From Glandiceps talaboti (taxonomy: Eukaryota > Hemichordata > Enteropneusta > Spengelidae): 64,000 nucleotides of DNA. A model generated the notes under the pieces. That model made no database searches, had not been told where the DNA came from, and worked only from the letters and a program-made list of their open reading frames with translations. Every line of letters starts with the position of its first letter. Position 1 is the first letter of the stretch. The position numbers and the translations under genes are program-made. Shown piece by piece: positions 44,309 to 57,545 of the stretch. The stretch spans positions 18,610,240-18,674,239 of the forward strand of contig NC_135561.1 of NCBI RefSeq assembly GCF_964340395.1, read 5' to 3'.

Positions 44309-45878
44309 AGTCATAAACTGAAGGAAAAGTGCTCAATACTGAGAAGTAGAGCTGTATTTACACAAAGTACACAAGTTATGGCACGGAGGCCGTTACTCAG
44401 AGTTTCACGCTTGAATGCGATCTTCAGACGACTAAATAACGGAAATTCAAGTGATAGAATTCGAACTCACAGAAGAACTGGTACCCAGATGTGATGCGCG
44501 TTGTTGAGTGACATGGTGGAATGATAGAATGTATTTGTTTTCGTGGACGATTTAGTGGACGATCTAGTGGCATTAACCTTTAAAAAAAAACATGAATCAT
44601 GGTCTGAGTACTTCACAAATGTATTCAATGCTCAAGTCCAAAGTGATGAAAGTTTCTCGATTTCCATGATCTTATCAGATCCGCCTTGATAGACATAAAT
44701 TCAGGCATTAATGGTGAGATTAATATCCGACTGTAGTCTTTTGGACAAGGTAATTACTTTGATAGTCTAGTTCCTATACTGTATCATTGCCATTTACACC
44801 TCCACTCACAGTATAGTCAGAGTCGTTACTCTAGAAGTCTTGAAATGCATGAGATGCAATTTAAAATTCATTTACAGCCACCCACGCAGTCATTAACATC
44901 ATGTCTTTGTTAATAAATCACAAAACTCTAACCAATAACACAGTCCCTCATAAAGTTAGTGTTTATTGGGACAGTAATGTTCAAATGTGGTACATTTGTC
45001 AGCTCATGATGCTACTTATATACTGTTTACATCACCAAAACATTTAGGTTTCACTGATTGGGTGAACAACTTTTTGTGCTATTTGAGGGGCTTTTGGCTA
45101 GACGTGGTTTAGTTAGAAACCATATTGGCATCCAGACTATTACTTTGAAGGAGATCATTGAAGAACAATAAAAATAAAACTCAAGGTGTGGATATGGGAT
45201 CAGTGTGGCATTCTACATAGACATTCTCCAACAATTCTTGTAGACATGTTATGTAACCATTTTTCTTCACGAAAGGCATGTTCCCACAGGAATCAATGGG
45301 GTAGGGGTTTCTAACATTGTCTTTTGAAAGTAAATTACATGTATGTCAAAACTAAAATTATTGTATTTACAAAGAGATGAAATTCTTAAGAAAATTGAAA
45401 AGTGGTTATTGGTGGTCATAAACTCGACGTTGTTCGCTTTTTATGAATATCTAGGCGTGATTATGTCAAGCAGTGGTCTATGGTATTTAGCGCTTGCAGC
45501 TCAAGCGAGTAAAGCAATGATTGCGGTCATGAGTCAACTTGCAAAACTTGGGACCTCCTAGTCAAAACTAAATTTAAAAGTTTTTGACTGTAAACTATTA
45601 CCGATATTAAATTATACGGTGGAGATTTGGGGTTTTAATACGTCTACTGAAACTGAACGTGTTCAAAGTAAATTTCAGTGTTATATTTTGAGTCGTATAT
45701 AAACATATATATGTAGTCTTTGAGTATGGGAGCTACAAAAATGCTTGACAAGTGTTCATTACGGGAAGTAGGCTGAAATGTTTTGAGATTGCTGAACGAG
45801 AGCTGCAAAAATTTAACCTCAGACCACTTCTCCTCAGCCCTGGTTCAAGTCCTTAGGTCATAGTGGTGTAAACTACAT
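44307..45878. other. Gene-free region with a duplicated segment
   Basis: No gene recognised. Short blocks near 44763-44815 and 45106-45145 resemble 37815-37860 and 37906-37935. An open frame at 45343-45561 has weak C-terminal LINE/RT character (SSGLWYLALAAQASKAMIAV resembles a decayed tail of another retrotransposon type), not certain. Confidence 0.4.
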
Positions 45879-45904
45879 CTCAGACCACAATGTAGTGACC
45901 TGAG
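45879..45904. mobile_element. Ultra-short palindromic insertion, CTCAGACCAC family, copy 2
   Basis: 26 bp, CTCAGACCAC...GTGACCTGAG, flanked by ACTACAT on both sides (45872-45878 and 45905-45911). A further CTCAGACCACT half-site lies at 45818. Confidence 0.55.
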
Positions 45905-45974
45905 ACTACATGTACATGTAGGCCCTACCTACTGGTATATTATGTAACTGCACTTGACGCCAGTGTGATTTCTA

Positions 45975-46750
45975 ACTAAACTGTGTTATTGAAAGAACCG
46001 GTGTGACGTGATCTGTTTTCTTTGTACCTGACACAATCCTAGCTGCTGTATTTTGGGCACGTTGAAGAGGGACAATGTTTTTAGCTGGCAGCCCATACAG
46101 AAGGGCCATTCAGTAGTCAGGTTTCGATGATATAAGTGCATGACCAAGGTTCTGACAAACTCCGTTTGTAAGATACTGGCGTATGCGACCATAGACAGTG
46201 GAGGGGCCCCCTCCACTGTCAATGATGCGACCTATTGTTTGGAGGTGAAAAAGAACTGATCTACATGTCAACGAGATGTGCTTCTTGAGGTTATAACGGT
46301 CATCAATTGTTACACAAATGGTACATGCTGAATCCACTAACTGCACAGAAGACGATCCAATGTTGATGTGGTTCATGAGACAAGGAAACCTCTTGAACTG
46401 AGACGTGATAAGGAGGACCTCGGTTTTGCCATCATTAAACTAGCTTATTTTGGGTCGTTTAATATCATGTGCAACAGTTTCCATCTTAGTTACTGTAGTT
46501 GACGTATGTGATTGGGAAATATATTGGTAAATCTGGTTGTCGTCTGCATGTTGTTGCATATTGAGATTGTGATGTCGGATTAGCTTTCCAAGTGGTGATG
46601 TGTATAGACAGCATAGCGCGTGTAAGAGTGGACCAAGCACAGGGTTTTGTGGCACTCCACACTGCAAATGTTTGGTTTCTGATATGCCTTGTACAGAAAT
46701 GGACTGTTGTATATCTTTGAGGTATAAAGACTCTAGTCGAATGCCTGTAA
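45975..46750 (-). mobile_element. L2/CR1-type LINE fragment (reverse transcriptase)
   Basis: Minus-strand RT remnant: CGVPQNPVLGPLL and YTSPLGKLIRHHNLN, then QHADDNQIY (the Y/H-ADD catalytic box), all around 46670-46540; next HINIGSSSVQLVDSACTI and DRYNLKKHISLTCRSVLFHL (46376-46250), then NGVCQNLGHALISSKPDY and a final part ending near TDHVTPVL. A stop and frameshift near 46440 and other lesions make it inactive. A palindromic insertion (46190-46224) interrupts it in frame. Confidence 0.85.
46190..46224. mobile_element. Ultra-short palindromic insertion, CATAGACAGTGGAGGG family, copy 4
   Basis: 35 bp near-perfect palindrome (CATAGACAGTGGAGGGG and CCCCCTCCACTGTCAATG) with direct repeats ATGCGAC (46183-46189 and 46225-46231), 8 bp if the following C is counted. 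Insert plus duplication add 42 nt, so the host LINE frame stays open through it. Confidence 0.75.
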
Positions 46751-46784
46751 TACCGAGCTCGGAATAAGCTTGAAATTATGCTGG

Positions 46785-46935
46785 AGTCAGAATTTACGGG
46801 GGGGGCATGAACAAAATTGAGGTTCAAAGGGAGGGGGGCATGACAATTGTGATGGTCTGAAAGGGCCCCCGAATATTCTGCTCATGATTTGAACCAAAAT
46901 TAAACCTCAGGAGCAGTTGTTTACCAAGTAAATTT
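46785..46935 (+). repeat. Dispersed repeat pair, copy 2
   Basis: Similar to 40990-41140, same orientation. Confidence 0.6.
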
Positions 46936-46954
46936 ACATTTGTGTAAGTGTATG

Positions 46955-47092
<138 letters not shown>

Positions 47093-47229
47093 TCTCGTCT
47101 CCGTATGTCTCCTTCTCTCTTACTCTATCTCTCTGTGTGGAGACTTTGTTGAACATTCAAACCACAGGATCAGTCGTTTACCTTGTACTTTGCAAAATTG
47201 TTCACTTCATTTACCTACCATACATTTAA

Positions 47230-48181
<952 letters not shown>

Positions 48182-48469
48182 TGTTTGACTACGATGTCAG
48201 TCTATGTCATTTACATGACGAGGGTTAGTGCCGGATAGTGCCAAAACACGTGGAAACGATTTCTGGAAAGAATTCAATACGATTTCTCAACTCTCAAATT
48301 CGAATGAAACAAATATGTTCTGATGCCTCCATGATTGTACTTGTAGTCTAGTTAGTTCGCGTTTCGTTCATCTCCACAACATGCACAGAGCTAGAGATCG
48401 TAGAGAACAGTCGGCAGCTATAGGAACTAGACTAGGCGGTGATGTATGATCTATGTGTACAACACAGAC

Positions 48470-48735
48470 AGTTCTCTTTGAGATGTGAGGATCATTACAG
48501 AAATAAAAGAGTTGCCAACGTTAGATTTGTTAATGGATTATATCACTGTACCCGTCATCAACGTCGCTTATCATCAGTATCAAATGTTGCACTAAATGTT
48601 TCAAAAATGTCTTGCTTCCCGGCCATCAGATAATTTAACTGAAAGTATGAGAATTCTTTATCGAAACTTATTCAGTCATAAAATCATCAGGTTTCTGACA
48701 ATTTCCAATACCTGTTACAAGAAAGACTGCAGTAC
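48470..48735 (+). repeat. Dispersed repeat, copy 2 (see 29350-29620)
   Basis: Same orientation and block order as the copy upstream of the TIR gene. Just beyond it, the minus strand of 48740-48905 is open (TLTDKPDVRHMYRRRGTPSG) and looks weakly coding, but I recognise no family. Confidence 0.55.
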
Positions 48736-48905
48736 AAGAACATTTGGTTAGCTACATGTATTACATCTGATGCCTTATACGTGACACGCACGATAATTGT
48801 CCAGTTTGCACCAGAGGGTGTGCCTCGCCTTCTGTACATGTGCCGTACGTCTGGCTTGTCTGTCAGTGTCACATTTTGCTTCCCCTCTTCAGTTTTCTCA
48901 GATGT

Positions 48906-51744
48906 TTTAAGAATTTAAACATAGTCAGTGTCTGATCGACAAAATTTCTTTCCACTGAAGTTTAGAAAACATTTAGTGCTACTCTACGTAAACGTCATGT
49001 TGATGCATCATACATCATCATGAGACGTCACATTGACCTCACACTTCGCTTCGCGCTTCCTTCAACGTCCGGTCGTTATGAAACTAGTTCGAAGGCTTTC
49101 GCTAGCGATAGCGTGGCCAGTCTTGTTTTACTGCATAATCGTCAAATGTTTTCCAAATAATTATGAATTAATTTATCTTTTTGTTTACACTTTGGGTATT
49201 TTACTTGCTATTAGAACTTCCGGGCAACTCATATTTAATTTTCCAACCTTAGAATTTGTTCAATGATCGTCAGGTTTGAGTACTTTCCTAAGCCGGTCCC
49301 ACAACTGTTATACTTATAAGTTATAGCTGGGCGTTGTGACCGGTAACCGGCTATTATCTACATCACTGCCTACTAGGTACGTCAAAAACACACCGTTCGC
49401 ACATGTGAGCCTGATTTTAGGCAAAATATCGGGCTATTAGAGTGCATACAGGCCCTTTTGTTCGCTTGTATTGTTTGCATTTGGTATTTGGCATATCGCA
49501 CGTTGTTTATTTGCACCATTCACAGTGTCTTATCATGTTTTGTGTAACTTGTAAGCCTAATCGACAACTAGGCCAACGGTTTTTACTAGACAAATTTGAA
49601 ACAAATTTTGCGTCAGTTTGATGGTAAACCTGCTATATTGACTACCAAACTTAGTTAACCCCAGTTATTTCTACTCATGTTGCATCACCATATATTTAGA
49701 AAGAGTATATATGAAATATGAGAGCCATGTGAAACTTCTTCAGTGCAAAATGGGATGAAGATATGAGGGCAAAGTCAGTGCTCCTTACAGCAGTTTGTTT
49801 TTCCCGCATATGCATACATTACCCATAATCCTTTTAAGTATTCTGCAGATATCTGTGCAATGTGCACACATGACTCATGAAAATCTGGAATGCACTGATC
49901 GAAGCCAATACGACTAATACCATAAACAAGGTAACCCATTCCATGCCTATTTGTACCCATCGTACATCTAGATTTCAATCCGACCAAAACGATTACTATA
50001 GAAAAGGCCAAAAAGGAGCGAATTGTTTCTGCGCGTCGGTCTTTTTTTCGTGTTTGTCCAGGCCATGCAGTCTGCAGATCCATTGGGAAACAGAAAAATA
50101 ACCCTCCCTACTTCAGTGAAGACAACTAGTACTGCAGAGCCAATCACGAACAAACAAATGACATCTGCCACCACATACACACTTGCTCTAAAGTATAAAT
50201 AAAACGAACAGTGACCATAAATAATAGGTGACAAGTACCTCCATTGCTAACATATTGCATGTATTGTCAAATCTTATTCTGTTGCATCTTTGTTAATGTA
50301 TACTAATATTCGATATTCTCATGTCGAAAGTTGCACAAGGTATACATTTTATATGTTTCAAACATATACATTGTGCGATATGCATAATAGGGGACAATTA
50401 CTGGTCGAACTAGAAATTTTTCTTATAAACTTCACCAAGATAACCAGACCCAAACAAATGTATGAACTTAAGTTGTTCTGAATGAACTTTTATCGAGGGA
50501 ACGTATAGAGATTGGAGAGATATATTCGTGTAATGAGTAATCTTGGTATGATGCGAACACAGAACATTGTGATAAATCAATCTGTATATTATCTCGTGTC
50601 TTCGAAAGTGATCGAGAGAGTGACGCTAAAATAAAATTCACAGCTTCACCTGAGAAGCACGCGCGTTTAAAGTGTTAACCAATCACAACCAAACAAAGTA
50701 GTTTGACATGAATGGATCACAAAAGGCTTCTATAGCAGGCCTATGTCATTCGAAAAGAACTATACATTTCTTTTGTACCATACACTCTCAAACAGAGTGA
50801 GTAGAATAAATAAAGATTGAATGAATGATTTACATGGTATATAGCTTGCATTGTACAGTTATACTATAAAAACAGGAGTTATGAGTATACCACATTGAAA
50901 TAAAACAAGAGAATAAGAGATGAGGGCCCTCAGAATCGTCAAGTAGAGTGATATAACAGTTACATGGATGCCGGACATGTACCCATAGGTACGGGCCCGG
51001 GGGGGGGGGGGGGGGTTCTGCATGCCGAACGTCATTAAGTATTTCCTTTACTTTGGTGCTCATGATCGTAATTTGGATGATGCCCAAGATATTTGAGGCG
51101 TGAATACCTGTTGTTCTTCTAAAGGCTTGTTTATTACTGTGAAGATCACACCCTAACATTTAATTGTTCTATAAACGACACATGGACAAGAATACTATTC
51201 CCATAGAGGTTAGTCTAGTTAATTCCTGATGGACCGTATTTCGTTCAGCGTTACGTTGTACATAACACGGTCCGTCAGAAACTATAGACGACATGGATGA
51301 CATGGGTAGATACTGCCATAATATTCCCAATAGTCACTCAATTTTACTTAGCTAGAAATAATGTCCACAGACTCAAATCTGTCAGCACGTCTCTACTGTG
51401 AGTTTGTTGACGCTATTGGCCGGTCAGGTTTGTTAAGAAGCTCCATACACTAGCAATATTTGTGGCCCAATTTTAAACTATTATTGGAAACGATTGTCAT
51501 GTCATCTAAATCTGTATTACTATGCATCAAACGCGTAGAAATGTGAAACACGTTTAGTGGTGGTGGTGGTATGTAGTGCATAATGAAAAGGCGTACGAAC
51601 ATTTATTTCAAAATGAGCCCTGTGATATTACAATCTACGTACGTCCTAACCATGTAGTTCATATCATAAGCCTGCTTATATACATACATATATGTATCGA
51701 ATACACTAGCTACACGTATAGCGTTTATGTACGTATTGATTGCA
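48906..51744. other. Gene-free region
   Basis: Overlapping minus-strand frames at 49775-50234 contain hydrophobic stretches but are frame-broken and unrecognised. A G-rich run lies at about 50996-51016. Nothing else supported. Confidence 0.45.
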
Positions 51745-52579
51745 AGCACGGTAGATTTGAATATTCATTTGTTTACTGCCCGGTTATCGGGGTGAACTCA
51801 TGAATATATTCTGAACTAAATGCAAATGTATTCAAATCACTTCCGACTCGCAATCTGAACTATTTTTCAGATCGAGTATAATCCGATTAGACAGGCGCTA
51901 ATGGGAAAGTACAGAAACGTCCACCTCATCAGCATAAAAGTACAGAATTGAACTCAATCTGAACTATAGTACGGAAAATGACGTATTCTGTACTAAAATC
52001 TCTACTAGTGGGAGGACACAACATGTTATAATTCATGATCGTTTTTCATGAGTTTGAGAGCTGTGCAGTACTAAGACATCATTGAAAACGTTTAGAAACT
52101 TATCCTCTGTATGTTGAAAAGAAGCAGGCTGATTAGAACTCCCAAATCTTTTGTGAGAAAATCAGTGTAGCCCCCTCTACCACGCAACGTTCAAGCATGG
52201 TTTAAAAAACATGGACACAGCGATCGTGTTCTGGTTGCGCAATTTTCCGAAGACTCCCGAAGCAAAATGCTCATCGCAGATTTCCCCAAAAAATCATTTT
52301 TTCATTATTAATATCGTAGTTTTGTTAATAACCCATGAAAACTACATCATTTGGAGGCAAAAAGTCGGGAAAATTGGAAACCTATTTACATACACTTTAA
52401 GATATATGACGTTCCCCTTATTTACATATCATTTGCATATATTATCGCCTGATATTGCTCATTTAAATACTTGATTGACAGACTTATTTCAACGTTTCGG
52501 CGCTCTTTTCGAAAGACCGGCGCCTAAAATTTACATGTAAAGTATTTATTTATTTATTGTTTACATTAATGACAGAAAG

Positions 52580-52720
52580 ATGCCCAGAGGAAACGAATTA
52601 TCCGACTTTCAAAAGGGACAAATTCTAACATTACATGAAGACGGATATAGCAACAGAGAAGTTGCCAGAAGACTAGATATTTCGGATTTCAAAGAACAAT
52701 TAGGTACAACCTCGAAAAGT
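52580..52720 (+). pseudogene. Duplicate, inverted N-terminus of the same transposase
   Basis: Opens with ATG and MPRGNELSDFQKGQILTLH, continuing through NREVARRLDIS, almost identical to the start of the minus-strand transposase. It then loses similarity by small indels. It is part of the left arm of the transposon. Confidence 0.85.
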
Positions 52721-53148
52721 TCCAAACAAGTCGACAACGTAAAGATTGTCGTGCCTATAATAAACGACGCTGTGATTAGCTCTGGAAATTACGCTATGAG
52801 GTTCAATTCGGACACGTCTTCCATAGCCCTTACTGAAACTCCGTAGTGTATATTTCCAGGGCCAGGGCTAAGTCGAGAATGAGAATGTGAATGAACAAAC
52901 TTAAAATTTCTTGTCTCAAATGATTGATTTTATTACAATGATTCGGCAAATTACAATATTGAATATACATATTGCTAAGTAATTGGTATTTAATTTTCGT
53001 TACGTTTGTGGTCGTCTCATTTTACAAACTGCAAGGTACAAAACAACACACACACAAGTTTGATGTACAGACAACATGCAACACTTGTACTTTGACGTGA
53101 AATTGAAAACCGCGTACGCTACCCTCAAATATTTATGGTCGTATCGGG

Positions 53149-54169
53149 TCAATAGTGAGTGTGGCCTCCTCTGTTTCTTATCACTTCCTGTAGTCGAGCT
53201 GGCATCGTGCGAACATATTTCTCACAGGTTTCCCTCGAGGTATTGTCCCAGATATTCTCCAACACGCCGAAAAGTTCGGAAAGTCGAGTGACACCACGTT
53301 TATCAAGTTCTTTCGAGACCTCCGCCCATAGGTTCTCAATGGGGTTCAAGTCCACGTCCGGTGATTGTGCTGGCCACGGTAAGACTGTGAACGGTGGATG
53401 TTCAGTTTGATTTGCTAAATAATCTTTGATGATATTTGCTGTATGTTTAGGGTCATTATCGTGCATAAAAATGAAGTTAAGTCCGATGGAGGCGTGAGCA
53501 GACGGAATCATGCAATTCTGTACAATATCCAAATACTTCACGGCATTCATTATTCCACGAACTTGAAACAGCATCCCAGTACCATGGGCGGAACAACACC
53601 CCCAAACCATTACATTCCCCCCACCGTGTTTCCAGGATGGGACGATACAATTTTCACTGTAGGCTTCTCCTGCCGTCGTTGTTGTCGTTGTTGTACAGGC
53701 AAAATTTTGATTCTTCAGATCATAAAATCGGGACCAATCTTCGTACGTATAATGTGAGTAGTTACGAGCAAATCTCAGCCGTGCCTCTTTATGTCGAGGC
53801 CTTAGTAGCGGTTTACGTTTAGCAACGTAACCGTGCAGATTTGCCGAAGCTAGCCTATTTTTTTACGGTTGGCACACTCAGTAATCTTTGATTATTCTCT
53901 TGGAAAAGAGCTCTAATTTCTGGTGCATTTCTCTTTTCCAGACTGTATCTAACTAGTAATCTATCTTCCTTCTCCGTGGTGACGCGAGGACGACCACTAC
54001 GCGGCTTGTTCACCATAGTTCCGCTTGTTTGGAACTTTTCGAGGTTGTACCTAATTGATCTTTCCGAAATATCTAGTATTCTGGCAACTTCTCTGTTGCT
54101 ATATCCGTCTTCATGTAATGTTATAATTTGTCCCTTTTGAAAGTCGGATAATTCGTTTCCTCTGGGCAT
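53149..54169 (-). pseudogene. Tc1-like transposase, frameshifted
   Basis: About 340 codons from ATG at 54169 to TGA at 53149. The N-terminal part has paired helix-turn-helix motifs: NELSDFQKGQIITLHEDGYS, VARILDISERSIRYNL and KPRSGRPRVTTEKED. Then SVPTVKK meets a stop because of a one-base shift in an A-run near 53858. Reading resumes in another frame (RLASANLHGY, then FARNYSHYTYEDWSRF). SENCIVPSWKHGGGNVMVWGC and HDNDPKHTANI (second catalytic Asp) through NPIENLWAEV (catalytic Glu) are intact. The block that should carry the first Asp (about 53700-53725) is scrambled. By my count 40 residues lie between the second Asp and the Glu, against 34 in classical Tc1. Confidence 0.88.
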
Positions 54170-54600
54170 CTTTCTGTCATTAATGTAAACAATAATCAGC
54201 TGGCTGACACCTACTGAGGTCACCCAATGTGAATATATACTTTACATGTAAATTTTAGGCGCCGGTCTTTCGAAAAGAGCGCCGAAACGTTGAAATAAGC
54301 CTGTTAATCAAGTATTTAAATGAGCAATATCAGGCGATAATGTATGCAAATGATATGCAAATGAGGGGAACGTCATATATCTTAACAATGGAAAGTTACC
54401 TGCATTCGAAATGATGCTCAAATAGTATCGAATGATACAATTTTATCAAAAGAAAAATGATACAAATTGGGTTAAAGGTGTCAAACTTTATTCAAAACGC
54501 ATTCATTCCGTGTTTATACATCAGTGAACATGTTTACCCATGTATATTACGATGTCGACACAGTGCGACAATACTTTTTGTCGATAGTGTATATACCAAA

Positions 54601-55709
54601 TTATATGAAATTGTAAGGCTGCATTCTTAAACTGTTTACATTAGCAAACTATGTCAAACTCCTGCTCTTTATTGTCATCTATGGAAACGCCATATTGTAA
54701 TATAATGAAATTTAAGGCTTTTTCAGGACATGTGCTTCTTGTTATGAGTATTCACCATGTATTCACCAAATTATATGGAAATTGAAGTATACACCTTAAG
54801 ATGTAAACTAATCATTAAAAGTCAGCCTTTATGCAAATTACCTATTAGCGTTAAAGCTACATCAACAAGCTATATAGGACAGATGGGCTGTGTTAATGGC
54901 CGAAATTTGTTCTTTATACAAATACAGGTGCAGCCAACAAAGCTGTTCGTACACGATTTTTCAGTGGCGGGCATTTTCCAAGCTTGGCCAGAGGGAAGGG
55001 AAAATGGCCAGGTATTTCAGCTGTAAGATATGGGGAAAGGGGAAGGCAGCGGGCAAAGTGGGCAGTTTTCGATATTTGTCAGGAAGTTAACAAATAAAAT
55101 TTCACTATTGTTTTTTTTTTACAATGTTCACAAGATGTAAATTAATTGTATAATACAATAATTAATTTTTGACCACGTGTGTCATCGAAACTGGCGAGGC
55201 AGTGCATCGAGATTGCAGCACAATCAAATATGTCCACTGACAACTGTCAATACGTATATATTGGGAGGAGAAGCTGTTTTGTTGTGAGCATATCAAATAG
55301 CATCCTGAGTAAATTTAACATTAGGGCTTCAACAGTGGACAGAGGCCATATGTCTGGTAGAGGGTAGCGGAGAGAGGGGAAACATTGGCGAAAATTGCGG
55401 GAAGTGGGCAGGCGAATCTGACGGGAGGACAGGTCGTGTAAGATCGCAGTGGGAGGGCCGATACGATAAGCTTTCACTTTCCCCTCTAATCTTGCAAACG
55501 TAAAATTATGTAAAAAGTGTTTATTAGCTATGTTTTAACTTTCTGTAATGATTTCAGAAAAATGACTCACAGGCTGCATCTGCAAATTACTCATTGATAT
55601 TCTAGAATGTTTACCAACACCTTATCACTTCTTGTCATTTTCTCAAGGAATAGTTGTATCAAATATAGTTTGAAATGGGCTACCAGGTTAATGGTTATGA
55701 GGAAACGAT
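54601..55709. other. Gene-free region
   Basis: No coding sequence or clear repeat recognised. Confidence 0.5.

Positions 55710-55755
<46 letters not shown>
55710..55755. repeat. (CA)n microsatellite
   Basis: About 22 CA units. Confidence 0.97.
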
Positions 55756-55758
<3 letters not shown>

Positions 55759-55998
55759 ACATACATCACTTAACACTAGCCTTCTCTTATTGAAGGTAAA
55801 TATGAGTAATTGGTCCGTCAGTCGGTTAGAAAAAGTAAAAACAAAACTTTGTATTAGTGTATCAAACATACCAACCCATAGACTGAACAATAGTTTAAGG
55901 CACACTGAATACAGTGTCGGCCCTGGGAATGATCCGAGATAAATGACACCACTTAACGCCAGTCAACATTTGCGTCATACAGTACGCCCTCTAGGGCC

Positions 55999-56457
55999 TT
56001 ACATGGTTGAAGTTTGTTGTTTGTCGACTGATGTTACTGTTTTATGAGTATATCTGCCCTTCAGACTCACTAAATCATACCCGCGGAGGTAGAAGAGTAC
56101 CAGAAGAGCAACTGTTGACACCATGAACAGCTTAGGCTTGAATGCAGTATTAGACAAGAACATGGATACGCAATGACCGAAAAGGCAACACAATCTTTCA
56201 GTGGCGGGGAACTGTCTGACATATACCTTTGACAAGTAGGGAAATACACACAGCCTTAAGGTCGTTCTACATAACAGTGCTTGTGCAAATATAAACACCA
56301 ACACTAGTATGGCACCGGATATCAGCGATATAAAAATACCTAGAAACCTCAAAATCGCTAGTACAATGACGATTGGTAAGTACATAATATCACGGCATTT
56401 TCCACACATCAACATGGCACTAATTAATACGTAACCTCCACTGACGTATCTTTCCAT
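55999..56457 (-). CDS. Possible small multi-pass membrane protein (uncertain)
   Basis: 152-codon ATG-initiated open frame, not recognised. It has hydrophobic segments suitable for membrane spanning (YLPIVIVLAILRFLGIFISL then ISGAILVLVFIFAQALL; later FMVSTVALLVLFYL) and clustered cysteines (MLMCGKCRD, LCCLFGHC). No homologue comes to mind, and AT-rich DNA read in this frame tends to give hydrophobic residues, so it may be chance. Confidence 0.22.
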   Translation of the reverse strand: MERYVSGGYVLISAMLMCGKCRDIMYLPIVIVLAILRFLGIFISLISGAILVLVFIFAQALLCRTTLRLCVFPYLSKVYVRQFPATERLCCLFGHCVSMFLSNTAFKPKLFMVSTVALLVLFYLRGYDLVSLKGRYTHKTVTSVDKQQTSTM

Positions 56458-56951
56458 AGAGATAGCAAGATCTCATCGTTTCACACATGATACTTTAGCA
56501 CTATAGACATCCAAAAAAATCACCTCTTTGTTTTAGGTCAGACCACCAAAGGAAGGAATTTGTGATGAAATATACTGTATTGTTAATTACAAAATTTGAG
56601 TCGGAAATCATATGCATTTTACGTAATTTTAAAACGCAATTATAACTATTGTAATTAAAGCCCATTTTCGAGGCTGACTGAAAAAATGAAAATCCCAAAC
56701 ATGTGCACAGGCTCGTATAACAAAATAAATGAGTGTCAATTCACTCAGAATTACAGAAACTATGATTTCTAATAATTCTAACGATCATTGTCCTTTGCTA
56801 AGGGAAGGTTTACACATCCCACAGATGTTGTGGCTACACAAACTCGAAGTTGTTGACTAATGCTAAATGAGATGGTATTTTGTACATGGCAGCTCATTCA
56901 TAATTTTTATATAAGAAGTTGAATTTGTCATTTTTTTACACCTCACAAAAT

Positions 56952-57008
<57 letters not shown>

Positions 57009-57035
57009 GTCTCTTGGTGTCTCTCTGTCTGTCTG
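56952..57035. repeat. (TGTC)n microsatellite
   Basis: About 13 clean TCTG units then a degenerate TCTG/TCTC tail. Confidence 0.95.
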
Positions 57036-57545
57036 TGACCATCCATCTGTCTGAACCGATTTTAATGGAAACCTATGTACCAATCATTTCCATAAAGATT
57101 TTGAGAATATCTCGAGGATAGTTAGAATAATTAGAGTGCTTGGCATGAAATGTGCAGATTGATGGTTCAATCCTGTCAGGGTGGCATATGACATAGTACA
57201 TATGCACGTTAATTTGTATTGCGATATATACAAATTTGACCGAATGGCGGCCATATTTGTAGTTAAAAATCAATATTTACTACATAACTCATAAACTCAA
57301 ATACACAGATACAACAGGTACGATTTTTTATAGAAAGAATGCGACCTTTGACATTGACCTAGATCTTCAGGGTCGACTATTAAAAAAACAGATTTCTTGA
57401 ATATCAGAAACACTGTAGTCTTCATTTGTTGCTATTTAAAAAAAAAAATCATACCTACAGATAATATAGAAGAAGATAGATATACACAAAGACTATCGCC
57501 TTTTACAGACTGACATCACATACATTTAACATTAGTCACATACAA

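Larger units (their letters stand above)
52400..54382 (-). mobile_element. Tc1-like transposon with long inverted arms
   Basis: 1983 bp. Ends are inverted repeats starting AGATATATGACGTTCCCC; flanked by TA at 52398-52399 and 54383-54384, the target duplication of Tc1/mariner elements. The arms are unusually long (left 52400-52730, right 54024-54382) because the left arm carries a second, inverted copy of the first roughly 45 codons of the transposase gene. The right arm has an extra segment of about 35 bp. The second repeat copy near 30914-30924 shows the unoccupied site with a single TA. The encoded transposase is damaged, so the copy is inactive on its own. Confidence 0.9.
51745..54600 (-). 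repeat. Large dispersed repeat, copy B, split by a Tc1-like element
   Basis: Reverse-complement counterpart of 30710-32085: blocks 54600-54384, 52398-52250 and 52012-51745 correspond in order to blocks of copy A. The first two are separated here by the Tc1-like transposon at 52400-54382. Confidence 0.75.

Noticed and set aside
49775-50234. Overlapping hydrophobic minus-strand frames
   Set aside because: Two frames overlap without a consistent reading or splice sites; no family recognised.
53159-53757. Plus-strand open frames opposite the transposase
   Set aside because: Antisense shadows of the Tc1-like transposase.
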